From assembly GCA_030068075.1 (NCBI GenBank), contig CM057836.1, forward strand, positions 67,183,788 to 67,247,787: 64,000 nt of DNA. Direction: 5' to 3'. Positions within the stretch are counted from its first letter, which is position 1. Each line of letters begins with the position of its first letter. Shown here in pieces: positions 10,936 through 22,940 of the stretch. Made by a program: the position numbers and the translations under genes. The DNA is from Paguma larvata (taxonomy: Eukaryota > Chordata > Mammalia > Carnivora > Viverridae). The notes under the pieces were generated by a model. It had not been told where the DNA came from and did not search any database. It was given only the letters and a program-made list of their open reading frames with translations.

Positions 10936-12345
10936 TTTGTGGCCATAGTTTCCTGTCTCATCCTGACACTTTGACTGGGAGAAAACACTGAATCCTATAA
11001 CATGATGACACAAGTCATGTTCTTTAACTTGAGTGAACTCTTAATGACACCCAGAAATCTTGCATGATTCAGACAACTTCTCTCTCTTACTTCCCACAAT
11101 GACTGATGCAAGCAGGTCTTGTCCTGTTACCTCCATCTTTTCTGCCTTAATGCTTGAGACCTCTTTGTCTCTATTTCATGAGAAAACAGAGACTGTCATG
11201 TGGGATTTACCAATACTTTCTGCTTATCCCCATGCCCCATGAGATCAGCATGTAGTCTCACTTCTTTGCATTTTGTCTGATAGAAAATACATCTTTTCCT
11301 AAAGTGAATTCTTCCATCTCAATTTAGGATTCCAACTCCATTTAACTTCCAAAGGAGTTTCCAAAGAAAATTAGACTTTTTTCCTCTTCCTCCCAATTGG
11401 CTCTTACCTTTCAGGCTTGAGTCTGGTAACACTGCCTTGGATTAAAACCTTAGCCTTATGTAACAGGTTCTTAACCTCTCCAAGCCTAGTATAAAAAAGG
11501 AATGGACAGAACATAGGCCTTATTGGGAAGGCACATCATTCCTACTGAAAGTCACTCAACAAAGTCAATACATTCTTGGCTTATCATCAAAATTCATTCA
11601 CAAGGAAGTTCATTGCAGGTGATATTTTACTAAAGGTAGTTTTGCAGGGGAAGATGCAGAGACAGTAATTATTTTATAGAGCCTTAAGTCAAATTTATAC
11701 TATTACTAATTGTTCTATTTTGCTCCCCTTTGATATTTTAATTTTTTGACTGGAGATTTATTTATGCATTATAAAGGTTCTTTTCAACTGTGTTTTGGCA
11801 TACAAGCCACCCTTTAGCATTTGTCTTTACATTATTTGGTTAGTCAAATATAAATTATTAGAAACAAATTGCTTGGTTTTGAAGGCAAAATTAAATGTCT
11901 ATTCCTGAGCATTTCCTGGGAAAAACCTGGTCATGAAATTTATTGATATGGTTGGAAATTCAGCCTCTTTGGGTCCTGGATACATTTTCTTTTGAGATGT
12001 TTCCTTTCAATATCGTTATATTGTCAATAATTATGAAACAAGTTAATACACATTCCAAGAAGTGAACTGTTTGATATTTGTTTGATTTTTTTTCACACAC
12101 TTTGACACTGTTTTAATCAGACCTCGTATAAATACAAAAATCTGCATAAAATATATTTTCTAATGCCAAAATGAAGTTAATCACAGGATATGAAGGTTGG
12201 TGGGTGAAGATTTCAATAACCCATTTGGAGAAACTAGTCTACGGATTATACGATCATTGAATTATTAAGGCAAGGAAGAGATTTTATAAAATTCTGATTT
12301 AGAAGTTTATATATATTTTTCGTCTTACATCCTGGGCATTAGTTA
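10936..12345. other. Non-coding stretch, no gene seen
   Basis: A moderately C-rich part (11050-11480) includes a 60-codon open frame at 11060-11242 without recognisable domain. It might be a decayed LINE segment, but I could not support a family. Confidence 0.4.
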
Positions 12346-12605
12346 ATCACTCTAGGCCCTCTTCAAATCACATTTCTCCCAAGACCGCACCTTTGCAGAC
12401 ATGTCTTGCCAGAAATAATCTCTTCCTCCACTGTCCTTATATTGTAATTAGTACCTCTTCTATAATAGTTTGCCATCTGAAACCTTTTTATTACCCATTA
12501 ATAATATGGATGTTTGGCACTGGGTAAACCCAACTCCAGTATTCTACACAGTGCCCAATACAGTGTCATATTTTTAGTAAATACTAAAACACATAATCAT
12601 GACTG
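12346..12605 (+). mobile_element. L2 LINE 3' end remnant
   Basis: 'ctcttcaaatcacatttctcc', 'cattaataatatgg', 'cccaactccagtattctacacagtgcccaatacagtgtcat...agtaaatac' follow the L2 tail order (protein-coding C-terminus, then CTCCTTGAGG, CCCAGTGCCTAGCACAGTGCCTGGCACATAGTAGG). It is diverged, with no intact frame. Confidence 0.5.
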
Positions 12606-13768
12606 ATTAAGATACATTCATTTTGACTAAGTAAGCTTCAGATTAACACGTTGGGGAAAAAAATCATTCTAGTGTGCTGTTTGAGCCCCTATCAGTTGAT
12701 ACATTCAACCACAGAGGGAAAACCTCTGATTACAGGGAGGGATTTTTGGCAGTAGAATGAATATAGTTAAGCAGGTTACCTCTGGGTTGTATTTTGTTTG
12801 AAACCCTATGAGAGAGCTTTTATAGACATCTAAGTTTTCAGTTGCCTCAATAGTAAAGAAGCTTTTTATTTAATGAGATTAGGTATACAAGCTTTGCAAA
12901 TAATTTACATTGTTAAGATAGACTGATAGAGCTCAGCAAGAGATAGAATGAAAGCATTTAGAAATCTAATTATCAGCCGGCATTGGAGTGTATCTGATCT
13001 GGAAACATTATTAAAAAAAATGGATTAGGTAAAATGCTAAGGAGACTCATGCTTGTATGGTTTCAAGGACCAGAATAGGGGGACTTCTTCTGACCTCAAT
13101 TAACTTCAGATGTAAAATGTTTATAAAATGATTTCTTGTCTAAAGGTTAAAAGGTATGCGATGGTGACATGAGGGTTTTTTTTTCCCCCGAATTCAAGCT
13201 AATAGATTTCAAACTGAAATATAGGTTCACAATTGTTCCCTGGTGTAACAGAAGATACATAAATATTGTACTGAGACAACTAGCTTTCTCATTTTCCCTT
13301 CTTCCATATGATAGGGTTGAATAATGAATGACTGTACAGCTAAATGTTCTGTATCTTTTCTCTATCCAAATGTGACCACATATTTAAGTTCTGGAGAGCA
13401 GGATGTCAAGAGAAATGATGTGTTTCTCTTCCAATGTATGTTGTTTAATTTAAGGTGGGTTTACTACTCTTTTTTTTTCCCTTCTTCTTTTCTGCCGCTC
13501 TAGAAGCAGTCTTTGTGTAAAGAGTTGTGATAGTTGTTTGGACACAAATATGAAGACAAGAGCTGAGGATAATAATACATACTTACTATCCTAGACAACC
13601 TGTCTTTGTACTCTTAAATTAGGAATATAAGGATCCAAAATATTCAAATTTAGCATGGCAAGTAAATGGGGATAGAGAATTGATGGCAAATAAAGTATGA
13701 AAGATATAGTATTCAACGGAGAAAAATGAAAGCAAAATTCTTTTTTTATATCACATGCACATAAATTC
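12606..13768. other. Non-coding stretch, nothing assigned
   Basis: No gene, RNA or clear repeat found. Several T8-T9 runs, for example near 13176 and 13470. Confidence 0.45.
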
Positions 13769-13823
13769 TCACACATACACACACTCACACCACTAATGCA
13801 TACACACACACATACACACACAG
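13769..13823. repeat. Imperfect (CA)n microsatellite
   Basis: CACA blocks interrupted by T and CT ('cacacatacacacactcacaccactaatgc...'). On the minus strand it produces a meaningless Cys-Val run in one open frame. Confidence 0.9.
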
Positions 13824-13997
13824 AGAGGAGATTAAGTTCCTAAAAGCAAGTTTAACAGATGTGGTAAGAAAAATAGAACCTATCAGTTAAGTTTGAATTT
13901 CAGATAACAGCTTTAATACAAATATGTTTCGAGCACTATCTGGAATTCAATTATACCAAAAAGTATTTCTTATTTATCTGAAATCAAATTAAAAAAA

Positions 13998-14026
13998 TGG
14001 TGTCCTGCATTTTAATGCAGGCACCA
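13998..14026. repeat. Imperfect inverted repeat (hairpin)
   Basis: TGGTGTCCTGCATT and AATGCAGGCACCA face each other with no spacer, apart from one unpaired base. The inner CCTGCATT/AATGCAGG arms are perfect. It lies just upstream of the HAL1/L1-like element; no function is implied. Confidence 0.7.
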
Positions 14027-14044
14027 TACTTAAATATAAAACAA

Positions 14045-16365
14045 ATATTAAGAGTGACATCAGCATAAAGGACATGTCAGCATAAGATGTCCTTTGCCCT
14101 CATTTTTGTCCTCTCCTATAACAACAAAAATTTGGCATCCACCCATGAAAAAGTGCCTTTGAGGGAACTGTGAGATCTAGCATCATATGCCAAAGGGCAG
14201 GGGAAAGGTGTTGCTCTCTTCTGCATAAAGTAATAGGCAGACAGACTCTGGTCTGGGTGTGGAATCTTAGAGCGGCCTATGATCCAGCTCTAGCCTCTCT
14301 TGGAATGGTCTGGAAGCCCCTAAAAACACTGTCTTAGACAGTCACCCATGGATGAGAGAGCCTTTGTGGAAGTCCTAATTTCCAGAAACAAATTTCCAGC
14401 ACACTGGTTAAGCAAAGAATAAGTGTCTGAATGCACTGGAGTGGGTAAGGAGAACAGCTTTATTTTACCTGCTCACTCCTCTACCAAGCCAGCATAGTTT
14501 GGGGCCAACAGAGACTTTCTTGGCCTGTGATTTTTCTTATTAGGAAAAGAGGAACCAGATGAATGAACACCTGGCCCCCCCCAACTTAAGAGCCCCAACC
14601 AAAGGGGCTCATTTCTCTCTCATCTTACCCAGGGAACTGAATCACAAGCTATATGACTGAGAAGCATAAAAAGACCAGAAAAGGGGTAGGCAGGATTTTT
14701 GGAGAGTATGAAAATGACACAGATTCTATTAACCACATTGTGGACCCATCAAAAAGCCAACCCATGAATCCCTGGGAACACTTCACCGACATATCCCCCA
14801 GATGCCTATGGGCATCCAGAGCACTCCCTGTGTCTCAACCTGACATACTCTCACTCTGTGACTGACCCCTGCATATGCTCCTGACAGCAGCAGGAAGAGC
14901 TAGCTTTGGCATATGGTAATGACCATTTTCAGAAAGCTGGCATAAATCTGTGGGCCAGTGAGTGACCACAAAGTTGTGCTTTAGTACTCAGTTTGGGAAA
15001 ACAAAAGAGAGACTGTCAGCGCATGGCCTGTTGCTTTGCAGGGTCCAGAAAAGGCATATAAGATTAATAATTCTGCCATAAGAAACAGCAAGAAACATGG
15101 AGCACGTGTACCCATAGAAAGTCTGAGATAGCCACAATATCTCTACCAGGGTAGATGGAATGTATTTCTCTCCCCGAAGGTAGTTAGTAAAGATAAGGGG
15201 AGGTGACTGCTTTTCAAATGCAAAGACAGTAACATAAAAATTAAGGTGATATGATACCACCAGAGGAGAAGAAAAGAAGGGGTGAACGCTTATTTAAAGA
15301 AATAATGAATGAGAACTTCCCAAATCTGGAGACATATTTGAATATTGAAGATAATCAAGCTCATTGATAACCAAACAAAATCAAGTTGAAGAGATCCTCT
15401 GCAAGACATATTATAATAAAAGTGCCAAAAGTCAAGGACAAAGACAGAATCTTAGAAACAGCAAGAGAACAAAGCTAGTAACTTACAAGAAAACCCCTAT
15501 AAGGCTGTCAAACAGACCAGGAAAGAGTGGGATGATACATTCAAAGTACTGAATGAAACAACAACAAAACTTCCAACCAGGTATACTTTACACAACAAAG
15601 CTGTCCTTCAGAAATGGAGAGATAAAGACTTTCCCAAATAACAGTTGATGGAGTTACCACTAGATCTGCCTTACAAGAAATGCTAAAAGGAGTTCTTAAA
15701 GCTCAAGTAAACAGAGGCTAATTAGTAACAAGAAAACATATGAAAATATACAATAACTAGTAAAGCTAAGTATATAGTCAAATTCAGAATACTCTAATGC
15801 TGTAGTATAGCAGAGTATTAACCATTTAACCTATAAAAGTTAAAGGACAAAGTATTAAAAATAACTATTGGTACAATTTACTAAGGGTTACACAATATAA
15901 AAACTAGCTAAATTATGATTCAAAAATATAAAAAGAGAGGAATAAAGGCTAGATATTCAATCAAAGTTGTTATCAGTTTAAAATAGACCATTCTTTCTAC
16001 AAGATGTTTTACATAAACCTCCTTGTAACCACAAAGCAAAGCCTACAGTACATTCACAAAGATAAAGTAATTAAAGCATACTACTTTCAAAAATCATCAA
16101 CTCACAAAGAAAGGCAACAAGAAAGAAAGGAAAAACGGAACTGTGAAACAGTCAGAAAACAATAAATAAGATGGCATAAATAACTTCTTACCTATTAATA
16201 ATTACTCTAAATAAAAATGGGTAGATTTTTCAAATCCAAAGACAGAGATTGACTTGCTGGATACAAATCAAGACTGAAGCACATGCTGGCTACATCAGAC
16301 TCACCTCAGCTTTAAAGATACACAGTGTCAGAGTGGAGGGACGGAAAAAAAGATACTCCATTTTT
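14045..16365 (+). mobile_element. HAL1/L1-like LINE, long 5'-to-ORF2-start fragment
   Basis: The left half (14200-15260) has the order I recall for HAL1/old-L1 5' sequence ('aataagtgtctgaatgcactgg', 'gagactttcttggcctgtgattttt', 'ctttgcagggtccagaa'). From about 15300 come ORF1-region motifs: 'gagaacttcccaaatctgg', 'aaagacagaatcttagaaacagcaagag', 'tccttcagaaatgga', 'gccttacaagaaatgctaaaagg'. From about 16185 the start of ORF2 appears: 'cttacctattaataattactctaaataaaaatgg', decaying from the L1 endonuclease N-terminus (ITLN.NG), then an 'agactcacctcagctttaaag' ETH-like segment. Every frame is broken. The element stops at about 16365 without ORF2 RT or a 3' tail. Confidence 0.65.
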
Positions 16366-17125
16366 CACTTGGTCACCTTTCAGTGCTATATTATGTTTGA
16401 ATAAAATACAGTTTACTTGTCCTGCATTTCCGTAAATATTCACAGAAGTAATTCCTGATTCTTGATTGACCTTATACCACACTTCATACTTTCAGGGAGT
16501 TGTACTCCTCACCATGTTCTGGTATTTATAGGTTAATAAAAATATTAACATTGTTAAAACTTTGACTTTATACTTGTGAAGGCTTCACAAATAAAATGAC
16601 TATCCTAGGAATCTAGATCTGTCTTACATTTTCTGACCAGAAGGACTTAAGGATAAACTGCATACAGGGGATGAAAAGAAAGTAAAAAATAATACTTCTT
16701 AAAATGATTTTACATTTCCACTATTTTTGAGCTCAGCATTTTAATTTCCTTTTTATATTTTATGTGATTATAATCAGTTCTCATTTATTACCTTATACTC
16801 AAATTTTAACTACCATATATCTAAGTAAGATATTTTAATTAATTTCTTAATTAACATTGATTTATAGAATGTGTATTATATTTCCTCTTAGACAGAAGGG
16901 GAAAAAAAGAGAGTGAGGATTTAAGGGATTCTATCAGCTTTCAGTAAAGCTTCATTGGTTACTTTGACAGAACTGTGAAGAAATGCCAAAGTGAAATAGT
17001 AGCTGTGATAGTGAACATATCTCTAGGAAAAAGGCACAGTTTAAGTTGAGAGAGAATATAACATGAAATTAATTTTATGTATTGGGATTAAGAGAATGAG
17101 GATGAAATTTTAGGAGGTGATTTGC
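16366..17125. other. Non-coding stretch, nothing assigned
   Basis: AT-rich DNA without a supported gene or repeat. Confidence 0.45.
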
Positions 17126-17350
17126 CTTTGAAGTGGCAAGCACTGTACTTGTGTTAATATATTTATATATATTCACTTATTTAATCATTGAAATAACATT
17201 TTAAAGCAGATAATACTGTCACTATTGACAGATGCAAAAAATGGCTCCAGGAATATTAAAGTAACTGACTCGATGTTATATCTGTTAAAGAAAGATTAAA
17301 ATTAAAAACAACTAGGTTATAAACTCAATGCTATTTCCACCATGCCTTGC
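17126..17350 (+). mobile_element. MIR SINE remnant
   Basis: 'gcaagcactgtacttgtgttaatatatttatatat ... tttaatcattgaaataa ... agataatactgtcactattgacagatgcaaaaaatgg' and the trailing 'aactcaatgctatttccaccatgccttgctgcct' match the MIR order, including the 3' 'accactatgccatgctgcct' ending. Heavily diverged. Confidence 0.5.
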
Positions 17351-18046
17351 TGCCTCAGTTAAATAAGAGCATTTATTTTTATTAAGGGCAGCTTACGATG
17401 AGTAAATGACAAATTATGATAGTATAATGACAGTATTTAGACAGGGGTAAGACTCAGATCAAGTGTATTTTGAAAGATTATATGTTAAAGTTAATTAGGT
17501 AAGACGAAGAATCCTGTTTAAATTATTTGATTTTTATGATTCTTTCTGACATATAGCAATTGTTAATTTTAATTAGTTTCATTACAGCTTTGAATCAAAG
17601 TTTACACTATAGTTTACATCTTTACAAAGAATTTTGTAAAGATAAATATCTCTAATCTTGAATTATATATTCTTTGACACTGGTATATGCAAAATTAAGT
17701 CTCATAGATATTTTATTCGTTGTTAACATGTAACTCACAACTGCTCATACTTGGTGTATGCTAAATTAGCTTATATGTGAAAAGATAGTGAGAATCAATC
17801 TAAACTCCTCAGAAAGGGTACTAAGGGATGACAAGGAAGTCACATCCAGGCATCTTGATCTTCCTGTAATTTTTTTCAGATATCCTTGTTAGTAAAGAAG
17901 ACCCAGACTCTGGTAAAGGACTACATGTTAACTGATCTCAGAAGAAATTGTTTGTTTCTTTGGCAATTTTGTGAGCAAGCAGCAGTCTAATAATTCCATA
18001 TCCAAAGATGTTTAATACAGATCAGAAAAATTAAGATGATACAAAT
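17351..18046. other. Non-coding stretch, nothing assigned
   Basis: No supported gene or repeat. Confidence 0.45.
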
Positions 18047-18061
18047 AGATTTCTTCGTTTT

Positions 18062-18257
18062 AAAAAAGAAAAAAATTTATTAATTTATTTACAGAGAGAC
18101 CAGGGGAGGAGCAGAGAGAGAGAGAGAGAATCCCAAAGAGACTCCACACTGTCAGTATAAACCCCAACGCAGGGCTGGAACTCACAAACTGTGAGATAAT
18201 GACTTGAGGTGAGACCAAGAGTCAGACGCTTAACTAACTGAGCCACCTAGGAGCCCC
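18062..18257 (-). mobile_element. CAN/SINEC SINE
   Basis: Reverse-strand copy with an A/T-rich tail at the left, GA block, 'ccacactgtcagtataaacccc', 'gaactcacaaactgtgagataatgac' and head complement ending 'gagccacctaggagcccc'. It is bounded by AGATTTCTTCGTTTT (18047-18061) and AGATTTCTTCATTTT (18258-18272), a 15-bp target duplication with one mismatch. Confidence 0.93.
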
Positions 18258-18272
18258 AGATTTCTTCATTTT

Positions 18273-20365
18273 AATGTGGAAGCCCTGATTAGATCCTCAT
18301 CTTAACACTGAGTGAACTGTTAACCATACAATAAAAGTGAAACGACACCTATCTTAGGGATGACATTTTCCTTGTCTTCAACTGAGTTTCTGCGAGGCTC
18401 AAGTTTTGCAGAATGTATTTTTATGTGATCAAACATCTTGGAATGATTTGTAAGCTGAACAAACAAGAAATGAGAACAGCAGTAATTATTTTTAGAGTGA
18501 TAGTATTAGTTCCTGAAATAATGTCTTCTAATTAGGATGCTACAGGTGAATATTTAACACAGTTGGAGAAAGCAAAGGAAAATATTTGTAAATATTTGCA
18601 CCATTCAGTTGAGAAAAATGAAAATAGGAGTTACAATAAATTTTTCAGTCTTGTTTTATAACATTAGCAAAAATGTTTTGAGAATATCATACCAAAATGG
18701 AATTTATACACCACAGAAGCAAAAGTTTTATTCCAGGAAGGAACATAAAATATAAGCTGGTTAAAAAAGCAAACATTCAAGGATTGAAAGTAAAATGTTT
18801 TCATTATATAAGTGGATCAACTGAGGCTGAGAAAGTTCATGTAATTTCCAATCATAGAAAAACATACTGATAGTTTTAGGTCAAACTCATTTAAAAATTT
18901 GTGTATAAATTTGAGAAAAATAACTAGCTTTAATCTCTCATCTTCATTTTGAAATGAATGTAATAGAACAAATTATAACCCTATCAAAATGCTAACAGCA
19001 AAATAAAAATTAAGCAAATCACATGAAGGATTTAATTCCATTTTTTTACAATAATGAATTAGTTCATAGTCTATCATACTTTCTTCTATAAAATTTTAAT
19101 TTGTTTTAATTATTAGATGTCATACTAGTTTTGTTTAGGAATTGTCCTGGAAAACAGATAAATGCACTGAAATGCAAAATAAAAGCTTCTCATATTATTG
19201 AATTCTAACCCTTTTTTACCTGTGTTGACTACCTTTAAATTTGAACAACATACCTTTATAAATTTTTAAAAATACATTATTCTTAAAACCTACTGTGTTC
19301 TGGGGGGGGGGTCAGATCAGAAAACCTAGATGAGCTAGGTACAAAGAAAAAATAACTGATATGAATTAGGTTTATTTTTTCCCTTTTCTTCATTTACAGC
19401 AAGTAAAACGACCACCAAGAATAGATCATTTCTAGCATTACTAGATGTGGACACACGACTAAATTCTGTCTAATGACATCTAAAGCAAAAATACCCTGCT
19501 GGATATTCCTAATACTATTATACCCTCTTTCAATAATAAAACTTTCTATTTTTATCATGTAAAAAGGCCACAAAGATGGACATATCGCTAGCATTATTAT
19601 ATGTGAACACATTAAATTCCATAATGCCATCTAAAGCAAAAATGTCCTGCAAGTTTTCAGAGCATTTCTTAAGAGAGAGTGGTGATATGCAAACCCTGTT
19701 CTTCCTTAATCATTCCTTTTTCTATTCTAGTTTCAGGGACATAGATATGTATACAACTTGGCCCATTGGAGTGAGCCAAAGATCACCCTAAGCATATATG
19801 AAAAAAAAATAACCAGAAAGAATTGGGTTGCCCAAAGACTTCACAGAGTAGAAACTACTTAGAGATTTTTATTTTGTTTACACCACTGTTTTTTGATTCT
19901 TTATTTCTCATAGTCAAACATGACTAAAGGACATAAACCAACAATCATACACACATTATAAAGTTAAAAGGAAAACTTAAGTTAGAGAAAATAGGAAATC
20001 ATTTAAAATCTATCTAGAGCTTATGCTAGAAGAGCTCCCTTTATCATTCATAAGCAATCAAAAATATTATCCCCCAAGAGCACATGGCTATATCTTTTTG
20101 CAAGCCTGCCATAAGTCTGAAACTTCCACAATAAAAAACAAAACAAAATAAACAAAAAATCTGACACGGAGATAAAATCCTGCAGAAAACTGGTATGAAG
20201 AAGGAGAACTGAACCAAAAACTACAAAAGAAATAAAACAAACTTCATTACTAATAAATAAATACATAAACATATAAATAACATTTATAAAGATGATGTTA
20301 TCAAAAATAAAATAAAAATATGTTTAAAGAGTTGTAACACATGACAAAGATCTTAATGAAAAAAT
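18273..20365. other. Non-coding stretch with a local tandem duplication
   Basis: The only structure seen is the degenerate tandem repeat at 19405-19650 and a G10 run at 19302-19311. Open frames at 19394-19630 (minus), 19576-19791 (plus) and 20048-20272 (minus) are short and domain-free. Confidence 0.45.
19405..19650. repeat. Degenerate tandem duplication, period about 155 bp
   Basis: Unit 1 (19405-19500) and unit 2 (19561-19650) share 'aaaa.g.ccac.aagat', 'ctagcattat.atatgtg.acac', 'ctaaattc', 'atgccatctaaagcaaaaat' and 'cctgc'. The similarity also covers the C/T-rich lead-in before each unit. The source element is not identified. Confidence 0.75.
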
Positions 20366-20774
20366 AATTCATACAAAAAATGGACAAAACATATGTATTT
20401 CTAGAGATAACTACAAAATGATAATGACCATAAATACAACCTCACTTATAGTTGAAAAATATAAATTATAATGAAAACCAGTTTTATCTTTCAATGGTTT
20501 AAAATTTTGGCAATACTTATGCTTGTGGCTCCAGTTGTTAAATGGACACTTGTGTATCATAAATGAGAGTGGAAATTGGTGTAACATCTCTGAAAGGAAT
20601 TTGACGACAAATATTAATATTAAAAATGCATGAGTTCTCCTACCCTACTTCTAGTTACCCTGTAGACATAATTGTATAACTATACAAAGATAGTCTTTGC
20701 AAGGTGTTCACTCATGAATTCTTAATATTCCCATAAAAACTCAGCAATATATTATTCATCAAGATATGATAGTT

Positions 20775-22770
20775 TGTTTCATTCATTCATTCATTCACTT
20801 GTTTAATGAACAAATGTTTATTTTTGACATTATAGGTTCTTTTCTAGGGCTGAGAATCCAATGGTAAGGAGACAGAGGAAGTCCCTGTTCTCATGGAATT
20901 TACATCCTAAGGGCATAGAGAGATGGACAGGGACAAACAATAAAAAGTAAACCAAAAAAACACCTTTTTTTGTTGGTAATTTTAAAGACCAAAAAAAAAA
21001 AAAAAAAAAGTGATCCAAAAGCCATATGTCAAGGCAACTGTTCTAATAAGATTTTCAGGGGAAACCATTCTGAGTTGAAAATTCAACTGAAACCTTAAGA
21101 ATACTTTGAAAGTTGCTCTTCAAAGTAGCATGTTCAAGATAAGAGCCAGTTCAGGTGTGTCTGGGTGGCTCAGTCAGTACAATGTCCAACTTCGGTTCAG
21201 GTAGTGATCTCATGGTTCATAGGTCAAGCTCCGCATCCAGCTCTGTGCTAAGAGCTCAGAGCCTGGAGCCTGCTTCAAATTCTGTGTCTCCCTCTCTCTC
21301 CGCTCCTCCCCCACTCATGCTCTGTCTCTCTCTGTCTCTCAAAAATGAATAACATTTTAAAAAACTAAATAGAAAAGAGCCAGTACAAAGACATAGTTAA
21401 TGAAGACTAGTTTGGTATATATTTCAGTAAGTTTTCCACACTAGTAAAAGGCAACAGGCTAGGTCATTTAAACAGAACAGACTTTTCAAGAAGAATTAGG
21501 TCCTTTTCTAATTGTTGGAAGAGTAGGCTGAGTTTCTAGGAATACCAGTATACCAGAGAACCAGCCTGCAAAGGAACCTGTGTCTTGAGACTACTACTGG
21601 ATCTGGTGAGTTTCACACATACTGCCAAAGCTCTTATGTAGGGAGCCAGGATAAATTACACAGCTGTTGATATTTCAACCAACAAAGCTGGTCACCAGAC
21701 AGTGGAAAAAGAAATCTGGCCACTGCCTCCACTACATCTGGCTCTCAACAACCAGGAAACTAGAGGATGGATACTTGAATATTGCTGTGAGAACCCGTGG
21801 GTCCTCATATTTGTTTGGCAAAAGGAAAAGGCCAAATGGACAGGAAAATGCTCACTCTCTCACTTCAATCTTCCAAATGCTTGCACAAGAGCAGCTGATT
21901 AGCAATCCTGATACTCATTCAGAAACAAGGCTGAAGGGAAGCCCAGGAAAGGTAGTTCTTAGCTCTCTCATCTTTAGAGGAAGGAATGAATTGCAGCTGG
22001 ACAAGCAAGTTCACAGTTTTGGGAGAAAGTTTTATGAGATGTGGCTAAGAAGGTAAGTAAAGGCCACTCACATAGGGCTATTTGGATGACAAGGAGTTTG
22101 GATTTTATCCTTCATACAATAGAAAGGTATTGGAATTGTAAAATGGGGTCAAGAAGATCTATAACCTGGTTTATATTTTGAAGTATCTCTTTAGGTGTAA
22201 TGAGGCAATGTTTAGATTGGATTATAAGTAGAGCAGAAGAAAAAAGTCTATAGCTATATTATAGGAGGGAGGTGACAGTAACTTTAATTATGGAGAAAAA
22301 TCAAGAGAAGTAGAAAGATATAGAATATATTATCAGGAAGAGCTAATGAAACTTGCAGATGTACTGAATGTGGGAGGTGAGATAATGACAAGAATTAAAA
22401 TTAGACCCCTAAGTTTTGATTTGAGAAAAAGGGCACATGATATACTACCATGAGGAAGCAGAGGAACCGTATGGTGTAGGGTGGGGATTTGCAGTATGGA
22501 ATTCTATTTTGTCTGTAACAAAAATTTTTTGAGATTCCTATTAAATATCGATGCACAGCCTTGATAGAATGTTGAGAGTCATCAGAATATAAACAATATT
22601 TAGGGGCACTGGGTTCCTGGATTTAGAAAGAGGTATAGATAGAGAGAAAAGGAGGGCCTGTCCCAGGATTGGTTCCATATTAATTAGCAGAAGTGCAGGC
22701 AGAAGGGTGGATTCAGAAGAGTCATGAAAGCCTGGAGAAGAGATTGTTTCAGAAGAAGAATATAATCAAT
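20775..22770 (+). mobile_element. ~2-kb ancient interspersed repeat nested in L1M
   Basis: It begins with a CATT repeat and 'aatgaacaaatgtttatttttgac...ggttcttttctagggctgagaatccaatgg', followed by 'gtccctgttctcatggaatttacatcc'. Later, 'atgacaaggagtttggattttatcctt', 'agatgtactgaatgtgggagg', 'cccctaagttttgatttg' and 'ttgagagtcatcagaatataaac' follow the known order of this old repeat type. A polyA run of 19 (20991-21009) and a C-richer unassigned block (about 21540-22010) lie inside it. The 129-codon open frame at 21667-22056 falls in that block and shows no domain. Family name left open. Confidence 0.4.
21151..21374 (+). mobile_element. CAN/SINEC SINE
   Basis: Plus-strand copy: 'gtgtgtctgggtggctcagtcagt', 'cttcggttcagg.agtgatctcatgg', 'agagcctggagcctgcttc', CT block 'ctctgtctctctctgtctctc', then an A-rich tail. 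It is flanked by AAGAGCCAGT at 21141-21150 and 21375-21384. It is nested in the old repeat at 20775-22770. Confidence 0.92.
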
Positions 22771-22940
22771 TGTGATAAATTAGTCACTGTATTTCCATAT
22801 GGTACGTTCCTATGCAGTCCTTAAAATAGCTGGAGCAAATCAATATAAGCTAATATAGAAAGAACCTCACATATGATTAAGTGAGAAAAATATCTATGAA
22901 TTTCTTTATGTGAACAAAGTATGCTTGCATTTTTATGTAC

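Larger units (their letters stand above)
20370..22940 (+). mobile_element. L1M-type LINE 3' end, split by a later insertion
   Basis: 20370-20770 has the L1 ORF2-end order ('gagagtggaaattggtgtaacatctctgaaaggaatttg', 'cctacttctag', 'tgcaaggtgttcactcatg'). 22775-22940 continues with 'tatttccatatggtacgttcctatgcagtccttaaaatagc' and 'gaaagaacctcacatatgattaagtgagaaaaat', which follow directly in L1 after the first part. I infer one L1 interrupted by 20775-22770. All frames are broken. Confidence 0.45.

Noticed and set aside
13591..13821. Cys-Val-rich 76-codon minus-strand frame resembling a small cysteine-rich protein
   Set aside because: The Cys-Val run is a translation of the CA/GT microsatellite.
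21667..22056. 129-codon open frame, the longest in the window
   Set aside because: It has no recognisable domain, overlaps another frame (21702-21902), and lies inside an old repeat. A frame this long is not surprising in 64 kb on six frames.
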